Origin: JBKEDF01 sp047975325
GTDB lineage: Bacteria > Pseudomonadota > Alphaproteobacteria > Rhodobacterales > Rhodobacteraceae
Direction: 5' to 3'
DNA length: 64,000 bases
Assembly (NCBI GenBank): GCA_047975325.1
Contig: JBKEDF010000015.1
Coordinates: 6,972 to 70,971 of the forward strand
Position 1 is the first letter of the stretch; each line of letters opens with the position of its first letter. The notes beneath the pieces are model-generated. The model did no database searches. It saw only the letters and a list, made by a program, of their open reading frames with translations, and had not been told where the DNA came from. Of this stretch, positions 35,573-44,545 are shown in pieces. Position numbers and translations under genes: made by a program.

Positions 35573-36718
35573 TTAAAGATCCAGCGACATGACAGTGGCG
35601 ATGGATAATTCGCCGAACCCGTTGAAACGCGTATTGGTCACCGTGGAATAGGCGCCCATGCCATGGAAGATCACGAAATCACCCTCGGCAATCCCATCAT
35701 CCAGTGCCAGTTCTCCGGGCAGTCGGTCCACCGAATCGCAGGTCGGACCAAAAACGATCCGATTGGTCAGTTCGCCCCGGCGTTTTTCCCCTTCGGGGGT
35801 CAGCACCTCGGTCCGGTCGATCACCCCGATCATCGGCAATTCAAACAGTGATCCATAGGTGCCATCATTGAGAAAGACATGCGCATCATCGCGCACGGCC
35901 TTCACCCGTGCGGCCAGACTGAAAGCATCACCAACCAGCCCCCGGCCCGGTTCACAGATCAGGATCGGGCGATCGGCCCCAAAGGCAATGCCTGTCACCT
36001 CCTCAATTGTGGCAAAAATCGCCTCCAGATCGGGGGCAACGGCCGTCAGCCGGTGATTGGGAAAACCGCCCCCCACATTCAGCCGCGCAATGGTCACCCC
36101 CGCATCCCGTGCAATATCGGCCGCCGCCAGAAGATAGCTTTCCCAGGTTGAGGCTTCGGTGCATTGCGTACCGGGGTGGAAGGTCAATGAAGGAATGAAC
36201 CCCGCCGAAGCGACCGTCTTGAGAAGCTCCGCTGCAAGTTCCGCCGTCGCCCCGAATTTTGCCCCGAAATTATAGGCCGCCCCCCCAACCGGAAGTTTGA
36301 AGCGTACCGAAATTTCGGTGCCTTCCGCCGGAACGAGTTCAACCAGCTTGGCCAATTCCGAGACCGAATCGACCGAATAGGATTTCACCCCCAGTTCCAC
36401 TGCCACCGCAATTTCCCTGCGGGAGCGGACGGGATTGTTGTAATGCAACGCCGCATCCGGGGCCAGGCGACGGATCAGGCGCATCTCGAAAGGTGAGGCT
36501 ACATCGAAACCGCGCAGGCCGGCCGCAACCAGCGCCTCGACCACCTGTTCCTCGGGGTTCGATTTCACCGCATAGGTCACCATGCCGGGAAAACCGTTAA
36601 TGAAACGGCGCGCGGCGGCCTGCAGGACCGACGGGGCATAGAAAAGTACCGGATCTTCCGGCTGCACCATGCGCAGGGCTTCAGAGGGATTCGCCCAGAT
36701 CGTCTTCGAAAGTTCCAT
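35573..36718 (-). CDS. Fold-type III ornithine/lysine decarboxylase
   Basis: PLP enzyme of the alanine-racemase/ODC fold, 381 residues. The PLP Lys lies in TYAVKSNPEEQVV near 53, GFDVASPFEM and ALHYNNPVR follow, the diphosphate-binding GGGFP is near 225, CEPGRGLVGDAF near 260, and the catalytic Cys is in FGPTCDSVDR near 335. Most likely an ornithine decarboxylase giving putrescine; some family members prefer lysine, and the ligand choice cannot be fixed by eye. It is divergent from an Lrp/AsnC gene 204 bases away, a common pairing for amino-acid catabolic genes. Confidence 0.9.
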   Translation of the reverse strand: MELSKTIWANPSEALRMVQPEDPVLFYAPSVLQAAARRFINGFPGMVTYAVKSNPEEQVVEALVAAGLRGFDVASPFEMRLIRRLAPDAALHYNNPVRSRREIAVAVELGVKSYSVDSVSELAKLVELVPAEGTEISVRFKLPVGGAAYNFGAKFGATAELAAELLKTVASAGFIPSLTFHPGTQCTEASTWESYLLAAADIARDAGVTIARLNVGGGFPNHRLTAVAPDLEAIFATIEEVTGIAFGADRPILICEPGRGLVGDAFSLAARVKAVRDDAHVFLNDGTYGSLFELPMIGVIDRTEVLTPEGEKRRGELTNRIVFGPTCDSVDRLPGELALDDGIAEGDFVIFHGMGAYSTVTNTRFNGFGELSIATVMSLDL

Positions 36719-36872
36719 GGGGTTGTCCTTCCCGTTTATCCTGTTCGCAACCGCAGCGCCCTGCCATCCATACGGCCCAATCTTGTCCTCAAGGGGTCAG
36801 GCAAATCGTGCCATCCTTTTCCCGAAAACAAGAATGCCGTAAATGGGGTACATATTCACCGATCGAAAGCCC

Positions 36873-36900
36873 CATTATGACGATTTTCATCGGCATAATG
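36873..36900 (+). promoter_or_regulatory. 28-bp palindrome, candidate Lrp/AsnC operator
   Basis: Outer arms CATTATG and CATAATG are exact inverted copies, and inside them CGAT and ATCG form an inner inverted repeat around TTTC, so the whole 28 bases read nearly the same on both strands. It lies 22 bases before the Lrp/AsnC start and between that gene and the divergent decarboxylase, where autoregulation and control of the decarboxylase would be expected. The palindromic AT-rich form fits Lrp-family sites. Confidence 0.6.
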
Positions 36901-36922
36901 ACGAAACCGAAGGTCAAATTGC

Positions 36923-37354
36923 ATGGATAATCTGGATCGCAACATTCTGGCATTGCTGGGCGCGGATGCGCGGATTTCACTGGCGATGCTGGCGCGGCGG
37001 TTGCGGGTCGCACGTTCCACCGTTCAGGCCCGGCTGGAAAGGCTGGAAACCTCGGGCATCATCGCGGGCTACACCGTCAAGCTGGGCGATGCGGGACAAC
37101 GTGGCAGGCTGCACGCCACTGTCCTTCTGAATATCGAACCCCGCGCCCAGGCCGCGATCCTGACCCGGTTGAAATCGGTATCCGAGGTCGAACGGATCGC
37201 CACTACTTCGGGGCGCTTCGATCTGCTCCTGCAGGTTTCCGCCCCCAATACCCAGGTGCTCGACCAGGTGCTGGATGAAATCGGCGCACTGACCGGGGTG
37301 CGTTCCTCCGAAAGCCTGATCCATCTTTCCACCAAACTGGACCGCGCGATCTGA
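36923..37354 (+). CDS. Lrp/AsnC-family transcriptional regulator
   Basis: 143 residues. N-terminal winged helix-turn-helix (LDRNILALLGADARISLAML and VARSTVQARLERLETSG) and C-terminal RAM/SIAM ligand-binding domain (LLNIEPRAQAAILTRLKSV, TTSGRFDLLLQV). Members sense amino acids as octamers. It lies head-to-head with the ornithine-type decarboxylase, with a palindrome between, so it likely responds to ornithine, lysine or a related amino acid, which is an inference from position. Confidence 0.92.
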   Translation: MDNLDRNILALLGADARISLAMLARRLRVARSTVQARLERLETSGIIAGYTVKLGDAGQRGRLHATVLLNIEPRAQAAILTRLKSVSEVERIATTSGRFDLLLQVSAPNTQVLDQVLDEIGALTGVRSSESLIHLSTKLDRAI

Positions 37355-37424
37355 TGCACGGGCGCTTTCCCTCCGCCGCCACGCGGGGTAGAACCGCAGC
37401 CGAAGCCGGACAGGGATAATCGAC

Positions 37425-40400
37425 ATGCCGATGGAAAAGACCTTCAACGCCGCCGAGGCCGAACCCCGTATCTTTGCCGCCTGGACCGAAAGCAGGGCAT
37501 TCGCGGCAGGGGCAAACAAATCCCGCGATGAAACCTTTTCCATCATGATCCCGCCGCCCAATGTGACAGGCAGCCTGCATATGGGGCACGCCTTCAACAA
37601 CACCTTGCAGGATATCCTGACTCGCTGGCACCGGATGCGCGGCTTTGATACGCTCTGGCAACCCGGCACCGATCATGCGGGGATTGCCACGCAGATGGTG
37701 ACCGAACGGGAAATGGCCACCAATCAGGAACCTTCCCGGGTTGATATGGGACGCAAAAAGTTCCTTGAAAGAGTTTGGGAACAAAAGAGAAAATCCCGTG
37801 GCACAATCATCGGTCAGCTTCAGCGCCTTGGGGCATCCTGTGACTGGTCACGCGAAGCTTTCACCATGTCCGGCGCGCCCGGCGCACCGAAGGGCGAAGA
37901 AGGCAATTTCCATGATGCCGTCATAAAGGTCTTTGTCGATCTTTATGAAAAGGGTCTCATCTATCGCGGCAAGAGACTGGTCAACTGGGATCCCCATTTC
38001 GAAACCGCCATTTCCGATCTCGAAGTGGAAAATATCGAAGTAGCGGGTCATATGTGGCATTTCAAATACCCGCTCGCGGGCGGGGAAAGCTACGAATATG
38101 TCGAAAAGGATGAGGACGGAAACATTACCCTGCGCGAGATGCGGGATTATATCTCCATCGCAACAACCCGGCCCGAAACCATGCTGGGCGACGGCGCAGT
38201 GGCAGTTCATCCGTCAGATGAACGCTACACGCCAATAATCGGAAAACTATGTGAAATTCCGGTTGGACTAAAAGAACACCGCCGTCTGATTCCGATCATT
38301 ACCGATGACTATCCCGACCCCACCTTCGGCTCCGGCGCGGTAAAGATCACCGGGGCACATGATTTCAACGATTATGGCGTGGCCAAGCGTGGGAATATCC
38401 CCTGCTACAGGTTGATGGACACCCGCGCGCAGATGCGTGCCGATGGCACCCCCTATAGCGAGGCCGCAACAACCGCGCTGGCCGTCGCGCAGGGTGAGGC
38501 CACGCTGACGGAGACCGAAACTGATGCGCTGAACCTCGTGCCCGATCATCTGCGCGGGCTTGACCGGTTTGAGGCGCGCAAACGCGTGGTGGAGGAAATC
38601 ACCGCCGAAGGCCTCGCCGTCATGACCCTTGCCTCCGATCCCCGTCTGGGCAAGACCGCGCTGAAACCCGGCGCCGAAGGGGCCGATGCAGCGGTTCCGC
38701 TGGTCGAGGCAAAAGCCATCACCCAACCCTTCGGAGATCGCTCCAAGGTGGTGATCGAACCGATGTTGACCGATCAGTGGTTCGTCGATACCGACCGGAT
38801 CGTCGGCCCCGCCCTTGATGCCGTACGCAAGGGCAAAACCCGGATCCTGCCTGAACGCGATGAAAAGGTTTATTTCCACTGGCTTGAAAATATCGAACCA
38901 TGGTGCATTTCACGCCAGCTTTGGTGGGGGCATCAGATTCCGGTCTGGTACGGGCTTGATATCTGGCCCACGGGGTTTCGCGATGACGAAGGCGACAATG
39001 CGCTTGATGAGGTCGAAATCTTCGAACTGCTGGAGGAAGGCGCCTTCAATCACGCCGATCCCGTGCATCACTGCGCCGCGGACCTTGAAACCGTAACACG
39101 CAAGTTTCTCGATGATATCGGCCCGCTGCCCATGCCGCTCAATCATGCGCGCATCATCGAAGTGGCAAACCGGCACGAGGCGGTGGAGGCGCTCGCCTCT
39201 GCCCTGGCCGACTATAACCTCAGTCAGGATCCCACCCATCTGGTTTATCCGATCTGGCGCGATGAGGATGTGCTCGACACCTGGTTTTCCTCCGGTCTCT
39301 GGCCCATCGGCACCCTGGGCTGGCCCGAGGACACACCCGAACTTCGCCGCTATTTCCCGACATCGACCCTGATTACCGGTTTCGACATCATCTTCTTCTG
39401 GGTTGCGCGGATGATGATGATGCAGCTTGCCGTGGTCGGCGAGATCCCCTTTCGCGATGTCTATGTTCATGCCCTGGTTCGTGATGAAAAGGGCAAGAAA
39501 ATGTCGAAAAGCCTTGGGAATGTGCTTGACCCGCTGGATCTGATCGATGAATTCGGCGCCGATGCCGTACGCTTCACGCTGACGGCAATGGCGGCAATGG
39601 GCCGCGATCTGCGGCTTTCGCGGGATCGGATCGCGGGCTACCGCAATTTTACCACCAAGCTCTGGAACGCCTGCCGTTTCGCCGAAATGAACGGCGTCTG
39701 GGACGATCATGCCACGCAATCCGCTCCGCCGCATCCGCAGGCCACAGCAAACCGCTGGATCATCGGCGAAACCGTGAAAGCGCTGCACGAGGTTGACACC
39801 GCCCTTGCCGACTACCGTTTCGATCAGGCCGCCTCTGCGCTTTATGCCTTTACCTGGGGCAAGGTTTGCGACTGGTATGTGGAATTCGCCAAACCCCTTT
39901 TTGACGGCGATGATGCTGCGGAAACCCGTGCCACCATGGCCTGGGTTCTTGACCAATGCATGATCCTTCTGCACCCGTTCATGCCCTTCATCACCGAAGA
40001 ATTGTGGTCCACCACGGGCAAGCGCGCGCAGATGCTGGTCCATGCCGACTGGCCTGAACTGGATGCATCCCTGATCGACGCCCCGTCCATGCGGGAAATG
40101 ACCTGGGTAACCGGATTGATTGACGATATCCGTTCCGCCCGTGCCCAGTTGCATGTTCCGGCAGGGCTGAAGGTTGCGCTTTTGCGGGTTGGCCTCGATA
40201 AGGCCGCCCGCAGCGCCTATGACCAGAATGCCGCCCTCATTGCGCGGCTGGCCCGGATCGAAAGGACCGAAGACGCCGCAACTGCCCCGAAGGGCGCGAT
40301 CACCATCGCCGCCGAAGGCGGGCTTTTCGCCATTCCCCTCGAAGGTCTGATCGATGTGACCGAGGAAAAGGCCCGGCTGGAAAAAACCCTCGCCCGGCTG

Positions 40401-40562
40401 GAAAAGGATCTTGGTGGTCTGCGTGCCCGGCTCGACAATCCCAAATTCATCGCCAATGCCAGCCCGGAAGTGGTTGAGGAATCCCGTGCCAAGCTGGTTC
40501 AGGGGCAGGAGGAAACGGCAAAGCTATCCACCGCCCTTGCACGGCTTGCCGAAATCCTCTGA
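37425..40562 (+). CDS. valS: Valyl-tRNA synthetase
   Basis: Class I aminoacyl-tRNA synthetase charging tRNA-Val, 1045 residues. The HIGH motif appears as GSLHMGHAFNNT near 52; the CP1 editing domain spans roughly 190-430 with YISIATTRPETMLGDGAVAV; the second signature KMSKSLGNVLDPLDL is near 690. The C-terminal coiled-coil tRNA-binding arm is visible from about 985 (EEKARLEKTLARLEKDLGGL). Divergent upstream unit is the Lrp gene; a HisC-like gene follows on the same strand. Confidence 0.98.
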   Translation: MPMEKTFNAAEAEPRIFAAWTESRAFAAGANKSRDETFSIMIPPPNVTGSLHMGHAFNNTLQDILTRWHRMRGFDTLWQPGTDHAGIATQMVTEREMATNQEPSRVDMGRKKFLERVWEQKRKSRGTIIGQLQRLGASCDWSREAFTMSGAPGAPKGEEGNFHDAVIKVFVDLYEKGLIYRGKRLVNWDPHFETAISDLEVENIEVAGHMWHFKYPLAGGESYEYVEKDEDGNITLREMRDYISIATTRPETMLGDGAVAVHPSDERYTPIIGKLCEIPVGLKEHRRLIPIITDDYPDPTFGSGAVKITGAHDFNDYGVAKRGNIPCYRLMDTRAQMRADGTPYSEAATTALAVAQGEATLTETETDALNLVPDHLRGLDRFEARKRVVEEITAEGLAVMTLASDPRLGKTALKPGAEGADAAVPLVEAKAITQPFGDRSKVVIEPMLTDQWFVDTDRIVGPALDAVRKGKTRILPERDEKVYFHWLENIEPWCISRQLWWGHQIPVWYGLDIWPTGFRDDEGDNALDEVEIFELLEEGAFNHADPVHHCAADLETVTRKFLDDIGPLPMPLNHARIIEVANRHEAVEALASALADYNLSQDPTHLVYPIWRDEDVLDTWFSSGLWPIGTLGWPEDTPELRRYFPTSTLITGFDIIFFWVARMMMMQLAVVGEIPFRDVYVHALVRDEKGKKMSKSLGNVLDPLDLIDEFGADAVRFTLTAMAAMGRDLRLSRDRIAGYRNFTTKLWNACRFAEMNGVWDDHATQSAPPHPQATANRWIIGETVKALHEVDTALADYRFDQAASALYAFTWGKVCDWYVEFAKPLFDGDDAAETRATMAWVLDQCMILLHPFMPFITEELWSTTGKRAQMLVHADWPELDASLIDAPSMREMTWVTGLIDDIRSARAQLHVPAGLKVALLRVGLDKAARSAYDQNAALIARLARIERTEDAATAPKGAITIAAEGGLFAIPLEGLIDVTEEKARLEKTLARLEKDLGGLRARLDNPKFIANASPEVVEESRAKLVQGQEETAKLSTALARLAEIL

Positions 40563-40599
40563 TCTTTCCCTTGGCAGAAATACCCCGGGGGGTAAGGAT

Positions 40600-40635
40600 T
40601 GCCCCCGCAAATCCAGGGGGCAGACAGCCCCCTTT
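40600..40635 (+). promoter_or_regulatory. Alternative hairpins before the HisC-like gene
   Basis: Two mutually exclusive stems share one strand: TGCCCCC (40600-40606) pairs with GGGGGCA (40616-40622), and the same GGGGGC (40616-40621) can instead pair with GCCCCC (40627-40632), which is followed by TTT. This is the layout of an antiterminator/terminator pair. It lies between the valS stop and the HisC-like start, 16 bases before that start, so either terminator of valS or attenuator of the next gene is possible. Confidence 0.45.
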
Positions 40636-40650
40636 GCCGGGAGACAACCG

Positions 40651-41763
40651 ATGACCACGCCCCGTTTCACCCGCCTTGCCCAGGGCCTTCCCGCTTCCGT
40701 CCCCTTTGTCGGGCCCGAGGCCCAGGAAAGGAAGATGGGCCACGCCTTCATCGCGCGCCTCGGTGCCAATGAAAGCGTCTTCGGCCCCTCCCCCAACGCC
40801 ATTGCCGCAATGGAAAAGGCCGCCCGCGATGTCTGGATGTATGGCGACCCCGAAAACCATAACCTGCGTCACGCGCTGGCCGCCCATCATGGGGTCGCCC
40901 CGGAAAATATCTGCATCGGGGAAGGTATTGACGGGCTTCTGGGTTATCTTACCCGCCTTACCGTCACCGAGGGCGATACCGTTGTCACCTCCGATGGTGC
41001 CTATCCCACCTTCAACTTCCATGTTGCGGGTTTTGGCGGGGTACTGCACAAGGCCCCCTATCGGGATGATCATGAAGATCCCGAGGCATTGCTGGAACTG
41101 GCGCACCGGCATCGCCCCAGGTTGATCTATCTTGCCAATCCTGACAATCCGATGGGCAGCCACCATCCCGCTGCACGCATTGAGGCGATGCTTGATCAAC
41201 TCCCCGATGGGACGTTGCTGATACTGGATGAAGCCTATATCGACCTTGCCCCTGAAGGCACCGCCCCCCGAATTGCGCCCGGGGATCCCCGGGTGATCCG
41301 GTTTCGCACCTTTTCCAAGGGCTATGGCATGGCGGGGCTGCGCGTGGGCTATGGGATCGGTGCGCCCGATCTGATCCGCAACTTTGACAAGGTGCGCAAT
41401 CATTTTGGTATGGGGCGCATCGCACAGGCGGGCGCATTGGCGGCCCTTGCCGATCAGGAATGGCTGCACGCGGTTCGCCAGAACATCACCGCCGCCCGCG
41501 AAAGCTTTGGCGCCGTAGCGCGCCAGAACGGCCTGACACCCCTGCCATCCGCCACAAATTTCCTGACCATGGATTGCGGCGCAGATGGGGATTTCGCCCG
41601 CTCAGTGCTGGCGGCACTGGCCGATGAGGGTGTCTTCGTTCGCATGCCTTTCGTTGCGCCGCAGGATCGCTGTATCCGCGTGAGCCTCGGCGACGCCCCC
41701 GCGCTGGAGGCTTTCGGCAGGGCGCTCCCCATCGCCCTTGCACGCGCAGGACAGGCCGGATGA
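40651..41763 (+). CDS. PLP-dependent aminotransferase, HisC-like
   Basis: Fold-type I class II aminotransferase of 370 residues, resembling histidinol-phosphate aminotransferase. RLGANESVFGPSP near 33, GEGIDGLLGYLTRLTVTEGD near 90, the YLANPDNPMGS block near 165, ILDEAYIDLAP near 195 and the PLP Lys in TFSKGYGMAGLRVGYG near 230 are visible. It may act on histidinol phosphate or on aromatic or other amino acids; no other his genes are near, so the symbol is withheld. The ATG at 40651 has CCGGGAG ten bases upstream. Confidence 0.88.
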   Translation: MTTPRFTRLAQGLPASVPFVGPEAQERKMGHAFIARLGANESVFGPSPNAIAAMEKAARDVWMYGDPENHNLRHALAAHHGVAPENICIGEGIDGLLGYLTRLTVTEGDTVVTSDGAYPTFNFHVAGFGGVLHKAPYRDDHEDPEALLELAHRHRPRLIYLANPDNPMGSHHPAARIEAMLDQLPDGTLLILDEAYIDLAPEGTAPRIAPGDPRVIRFRTFSKGYGMAGLRVGYGIGAPDLIRNFDKVRNHFGMGRIAQAGALAALADQEWLHAVRQNITAARESFGAVARQNGLTPLPSATNFLTMDCGADGDFARSVLAALADEGVFVRMPFVAPQDRCIRVSLGDAPALEAFGRALPIALARAGQAG

Positions 41764-41764
41764 G

Positions 41765-41810
41765 CCTGAAAAATCCCACCATTTACCAGCCCAAATGGCG
41801 TCTTTTCAGG
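41765..41810. terminator. Bidirectional terminator between convergent genes
   Basis: CCTGAAAA at 41765 pairs with TTTTCAGG ending at 41810, and inside it CCATTT pairs with AAATGG. Read on the plus strand it ends the aminotransferase transcript; on the minus strand the run of T follows the second metallophosphoesterase stop. The nested stems span the whole gap and the last codons of the minus gene. Confidence 0.6.
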
Positions 41811-42678
41811 AAAGATCGATGATCGTGATCTCCGGCGGCATACCAAAACGTACGGGCATGATCGAACAGCCAATCCCCCCCGATACGACAAGATCCCGCG
41901 CGCCTTCCCGGACATGCCCCCAGGCATAGCGATTGCCATATCGTGACGGGACCATCGGTGACCAGCCAAGCAACCGGACCTGCCCGCCATGTGTGTGCCC
42001 CGACAGCGTAAGGCAAACACGATCCGGGATTTTCGGAAAGATATCCGGCTCATGCGCCATCAGGACCACCGGGGCATCATCGGTAATCTTCGCCAATGTG
42101 CCGGGCAGATCATCCAGTCCGCGAAACCCTCGCAGCGTGCGCAGGGCAAGTTGATCCTCCAGCCCTGCCAGCCAGAATCCATCCACCCGCACCGCGCTGT
42201 TGGACAGCACGGCAATCCCCGCATTCCGAAACGCCTCGGCATAAAGATTTGGACCACCGCCACGTCTTTGCGCCTCCCGGTCATCCCACCAGTCATGATT
42301 TCCCAGAATGGCATAGGTTCCCAACCGCCCCCGTGCCTGTGCCATGATCGGGGCGGCATCAACAACTCCTACCGGGCGGGAGATGAAACGATGCCCGGCC
42401 GTATAATCGCCCAAGTAAAGCACAAGGTCCGGCGCCAGCGCATTGACCCGTCCCACGATCCGTTTGAGCCGGGCAAGCCCGATATAGGGTTCACCCAGAT
42501 GCAGATCCGCAAGGGCAACAATGCGCAAAGACCCGCCCGTCCAGCCGGTCGGGGAAAGGCGCCATAGCTGCTCGCGCAACCGCAAGGCGGGTTCCGCCCC
42601 AAAAGCGTAACCCCCAAGGGTCAGCCCCGCCAGCACCGTTCCGGCAACCCCCTTCAGGAAACCACGGCGCGTAATCAC
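41806..42678 (-). CDS. Metallophosphoesterase (exported, twin-arginine start)
   Basis: Calcineurin-like metallophosphoesterase of the YaeI/YkuE type, 290 residues. The N-terminus MITRRGFLKGVAGTVLAG is a twin-arginine-type signal sequence with a hydrophobic core. Metal ligands are in IVALADLHLGEPY (D-x-H), VLYLGDYTAGH, ILGNHDWWDD, and SGHTHGGQVRL near the C-terminus. Relatives hydrolyse UDP-sugar lipid or phospholipid head groups. It overlaps the preceding paralogue by four bases and is shorter on the cytoplasmic side, suggesting the pair works in different compartments. Confidence 0.85.
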   Translation of the reverse strand: MITRRGFLKGVAGTVLAGLTLGGYAFGAEPALRLREQLWRLSPTGWTGGSLRIVALADLHLGEPYIGLARLKRIVGRVNALAPDLVLYLGDYTAGHRFISRPVGVVDAAPIMAQARGRLGTYAILGNHDWWDDREAQRRGGGPNLYAEAFRNAGIAVLSNSAVRVDGFWLAGLEDQLALRTLRGFRGLDDLPGTLAKITDDAPVVLMAHEPDIFPKIPDRVCLTLSGHTHGGQVRLLGWSPMVPSRYGNRYAWGHVREGARDLVVSGGIGCSIMPVRFGMPPEITIIDLS

Positions 42679-43541
42679 TCACCCAGCTCGATCACGGTAA
42701 TTTCGGGGGGCATGCCGACCCGCACCGGCAGCCCCGAATTGCCCACCCCGGCAGAAACCACAAGATCCCGGCCATCTTCACGGATATGTCCGTAGGCATA
42801 ACGCGTGCCATGTGCCGAAGGTACATGCGGTGTCCAGCCGAAAAGCTTGATCTGGCCACCATGGGTATGGCCCGAAATTACCAGCGAAACGGGTGGCTTT
42901 TCAATGAAGATGTCAGGTTCATGCGCCATCAGGATCACCGGGGCATCATCGTTGATCTGCGCCAGTGTGGCCGGTAGGTCATCCACCCCTTCCTTGCGCC
43001 CGGGCCCGTGTTTCGGCCCGAAGGCCCATTGTGAACCCAGCCCCGCCAACCAGAAGGGCCGGTTACCCGAGGTCATGCGGATTGCCTTGTTTTCCAGAAT
43101 CGGGATGCCATGCTTCTCGAAGATCTGTTCCGTTTCCGTCGGTCCGCTGCGATGCAATTGCGCACGCGGATCATCCCACCATTCATGATTGCCCTGCACC
43201 GCGAAAACCCCCATTGGGGCTTCCAGCGCGGCAAAGATCGGGGCCATTTCCTGAATGGTGACCTTTTCCCCCTGCAACAGGTGGGAGGCGCGATAATCCC
43301 CCAGAAGCAGGATCATGTCGCCGCCAAGCGCATTGGCCTGTTCGACAACCCGCTTGATTCGCCCCGGGGGCATGATCGGACGTGACCCATGCACATCGGC
43401 GACCACCACCAGCCGCAATTTCAACCCTTCGGTCCAATTTTGCGGTGTAAATGACCAAGTCTTCACCCGTAGCGGATGATCGCCAAATCCCATCCGCGCC
43501 CGCAGGGGCAGGCGCGGATTATCCTGTTTTCGCTTGCGCAT
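42675..43541 (-). CDS. Metallophosphoesterase (paralogue, no clear export signal)
   Basis: Second calcineurin-like phosphoesterase, 288 residues, about as long and clearly related to its neighbour: VVVADVHGSRPIMPPGRIKR (D-x-H), ILLLGDYRASH, VQGNHEWWDDPRAQL and ISGHTHGGQIKLFGW. The N-terminus MRKRKQDNPRLPLRARMG is basic with no hydrophobic stretch, so it is probably cytoplasmic. The pair overlaps by four bases and looks like a tandem duplication. The extra WWDD in both is the YkuE-like loop. Confidence 0.83.
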   Translation of the reverse strand: MRKRKQDNPRLPLRARMGFGDHPLRVKTWSFTPQNWTEGLKLRLVVVADVHGSRPIMPPGRIKRVVEQANALGGDMILLLGDYRASHLLQGEKVTIQEMAPIFAALEAPMGVFAVQGNHEWWDDPRAQLHRSGPTETEQIFEKHGIPILENKAIRMTSGNRPFWLAGLGSQWAFGPKHGPGRKEGVDDLPATLAQINDDAPVILMAHEPDIFIEKPPVSLVISGHTHGGQIKLFGWTPHVPSAHGTRYAYGHIREDGRDLVVSAGVGNSGLPVRVGMPPEITVIELGE

Positions 43542-43547
43542 ATCCCC

Positions 43548-44150
43548 TCAGAGGCGCGCAGCAACCGCTTCCCAGTTGACCAGCTTGTCCAGGAAGTTGC
43601 TCAGATAAGCCGGGCGCTTGTTGCGGAAGTCGATATAGTAGGAATGTTCCCAGACATCACAGCCCAGAAGCGCGGTTTGCCCGAAACAAAGCGGGTTCAC
43701 ACCGTTTTCCGTCTTGGTGACCTTGAGGCTGCCATCAGCATCCTTGACCAGCCATGCCCAGCCGGAACCAAACTGGCCCGCACCCGCAGCGGCAAATTCC
43801 TCCTTGAACTTGGCGACGGATCCGAAGGATTCGGTCAATGCCTTTTCCAGGGCGCCCGGGATCGCCTTGTTTTCACCCGGCCCCATGATTTCCCAGAACA
43901 GGTTATGGTTCCAGTGCTGCGAAGCATTGTTGAAAATACCATTCTGGGCCACCGCACCTGCCTGGTAGGTTCCCTTGACGATATCCTCCAGCGATTTTGA
44001 ATCCCATTCCGTCCCGGCAATCAGCTTGCTGCCATTGTCGACATAGGCCTTGTGGTGAATGTCATGATGGAATTCCAGGGTCTCCCTGGACATGCCCAAA
44101 GGCGCAAGCGCATCATGGGAATAGGGGAGATCGGGAAGCGTGAAAGCCAT
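43548..44150 (-). CDS. sodB: Superoxide dismutase (Fe/Mn type)
   Basis: Cytoplasmic enzyme disproportionating superoxide, 200 residues. Metal ligands: His in FHHDIHHKAY (about 26), His in NNASQHWNHNLFWEIM (about 73), Asp and His in LLGCDVWEHSYYIDFRNKRP (about 157 and 161). The Fe/Mn discriminating residues around SQHWNH and GAGQFGSGWAWLV fit the iron form. The frame is open to 44324, but the ATG at 44150 with AGGAAA nine bases upstream begins the family N-terminus MAFTLPDLPYSHDAL. Convergent to the tRNA-Gly gene and downstream of the phosphoesterase pair. Confidence 0.95.
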   Translation of the reverse strand: MAFTLPDLPYSHDALAPLGMSRETLEFHHDIHHKAYVDNGSKLIAGTEWDSKSLEDIVKGTYQAGAVAQNGIFNNASQHWNHNLFWEIMGPGENKAIPGALEKALTESFGSVAKFKEEFAAAGAGQFGSGWAWLVKDADGSLKVTKTENGVNPLCFGQTALLGCDVWEHSYYIDFRNKRPAYLSNFLDKLVNWEAVAARL

Positions 44151-44413
44151 AGCGTTTCCTTTCGAAAGCTTACGTGAACTGCCCGAATAAGGCCTTTTCG
44201 TCCCCCGGAGGTCAAGGGGCGGCAACAGATATTTCTGCGCGGAACACGGCATGCGCCGATATCCCCTCAAGGCCCGGCGTTTCACGCAGCACCGCATGGC
44301 GCGGAACAGCCCCCTCCCCCGCAAACAGATTTTGCAATCCGGGCAAATAGGCGCGGGTCCGATGCTGTTCGTGATTGAACTCCGTATCGTGTTGCAGTAG
44401 GGAAAGTTTCGTT

Positions 44414-44488
44414 GCGGGTATCGTATAGTGGTTATTACATGGGCTTCCCAAGCCTAGGAGGCGGGTTCGATTCCCGCTACCCGCTCCA
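44414..44488 (+). tRNA. tRNA-Gly (CCC)
   Basis: Plus-strand cloverleaf: acceptor GCGGGTA pairs with TACCCGC, followed by T and encoded CCA. The D-arm is TCGTATAGTGGTTATTA, the anticodon arm TGGGC-TTCCCAA-GCCTA with anticodon CCC, and the T-arm contains GGTTCGATTCC. CCC reads the glycine codon GGG. Confidence 0.96.
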
Positions 44489-44545
44489 TCCCAGACATTT
44501 CAGGCACACCGATCCTTCTGGACCCCAAGGGCAACGGCATGGTTT

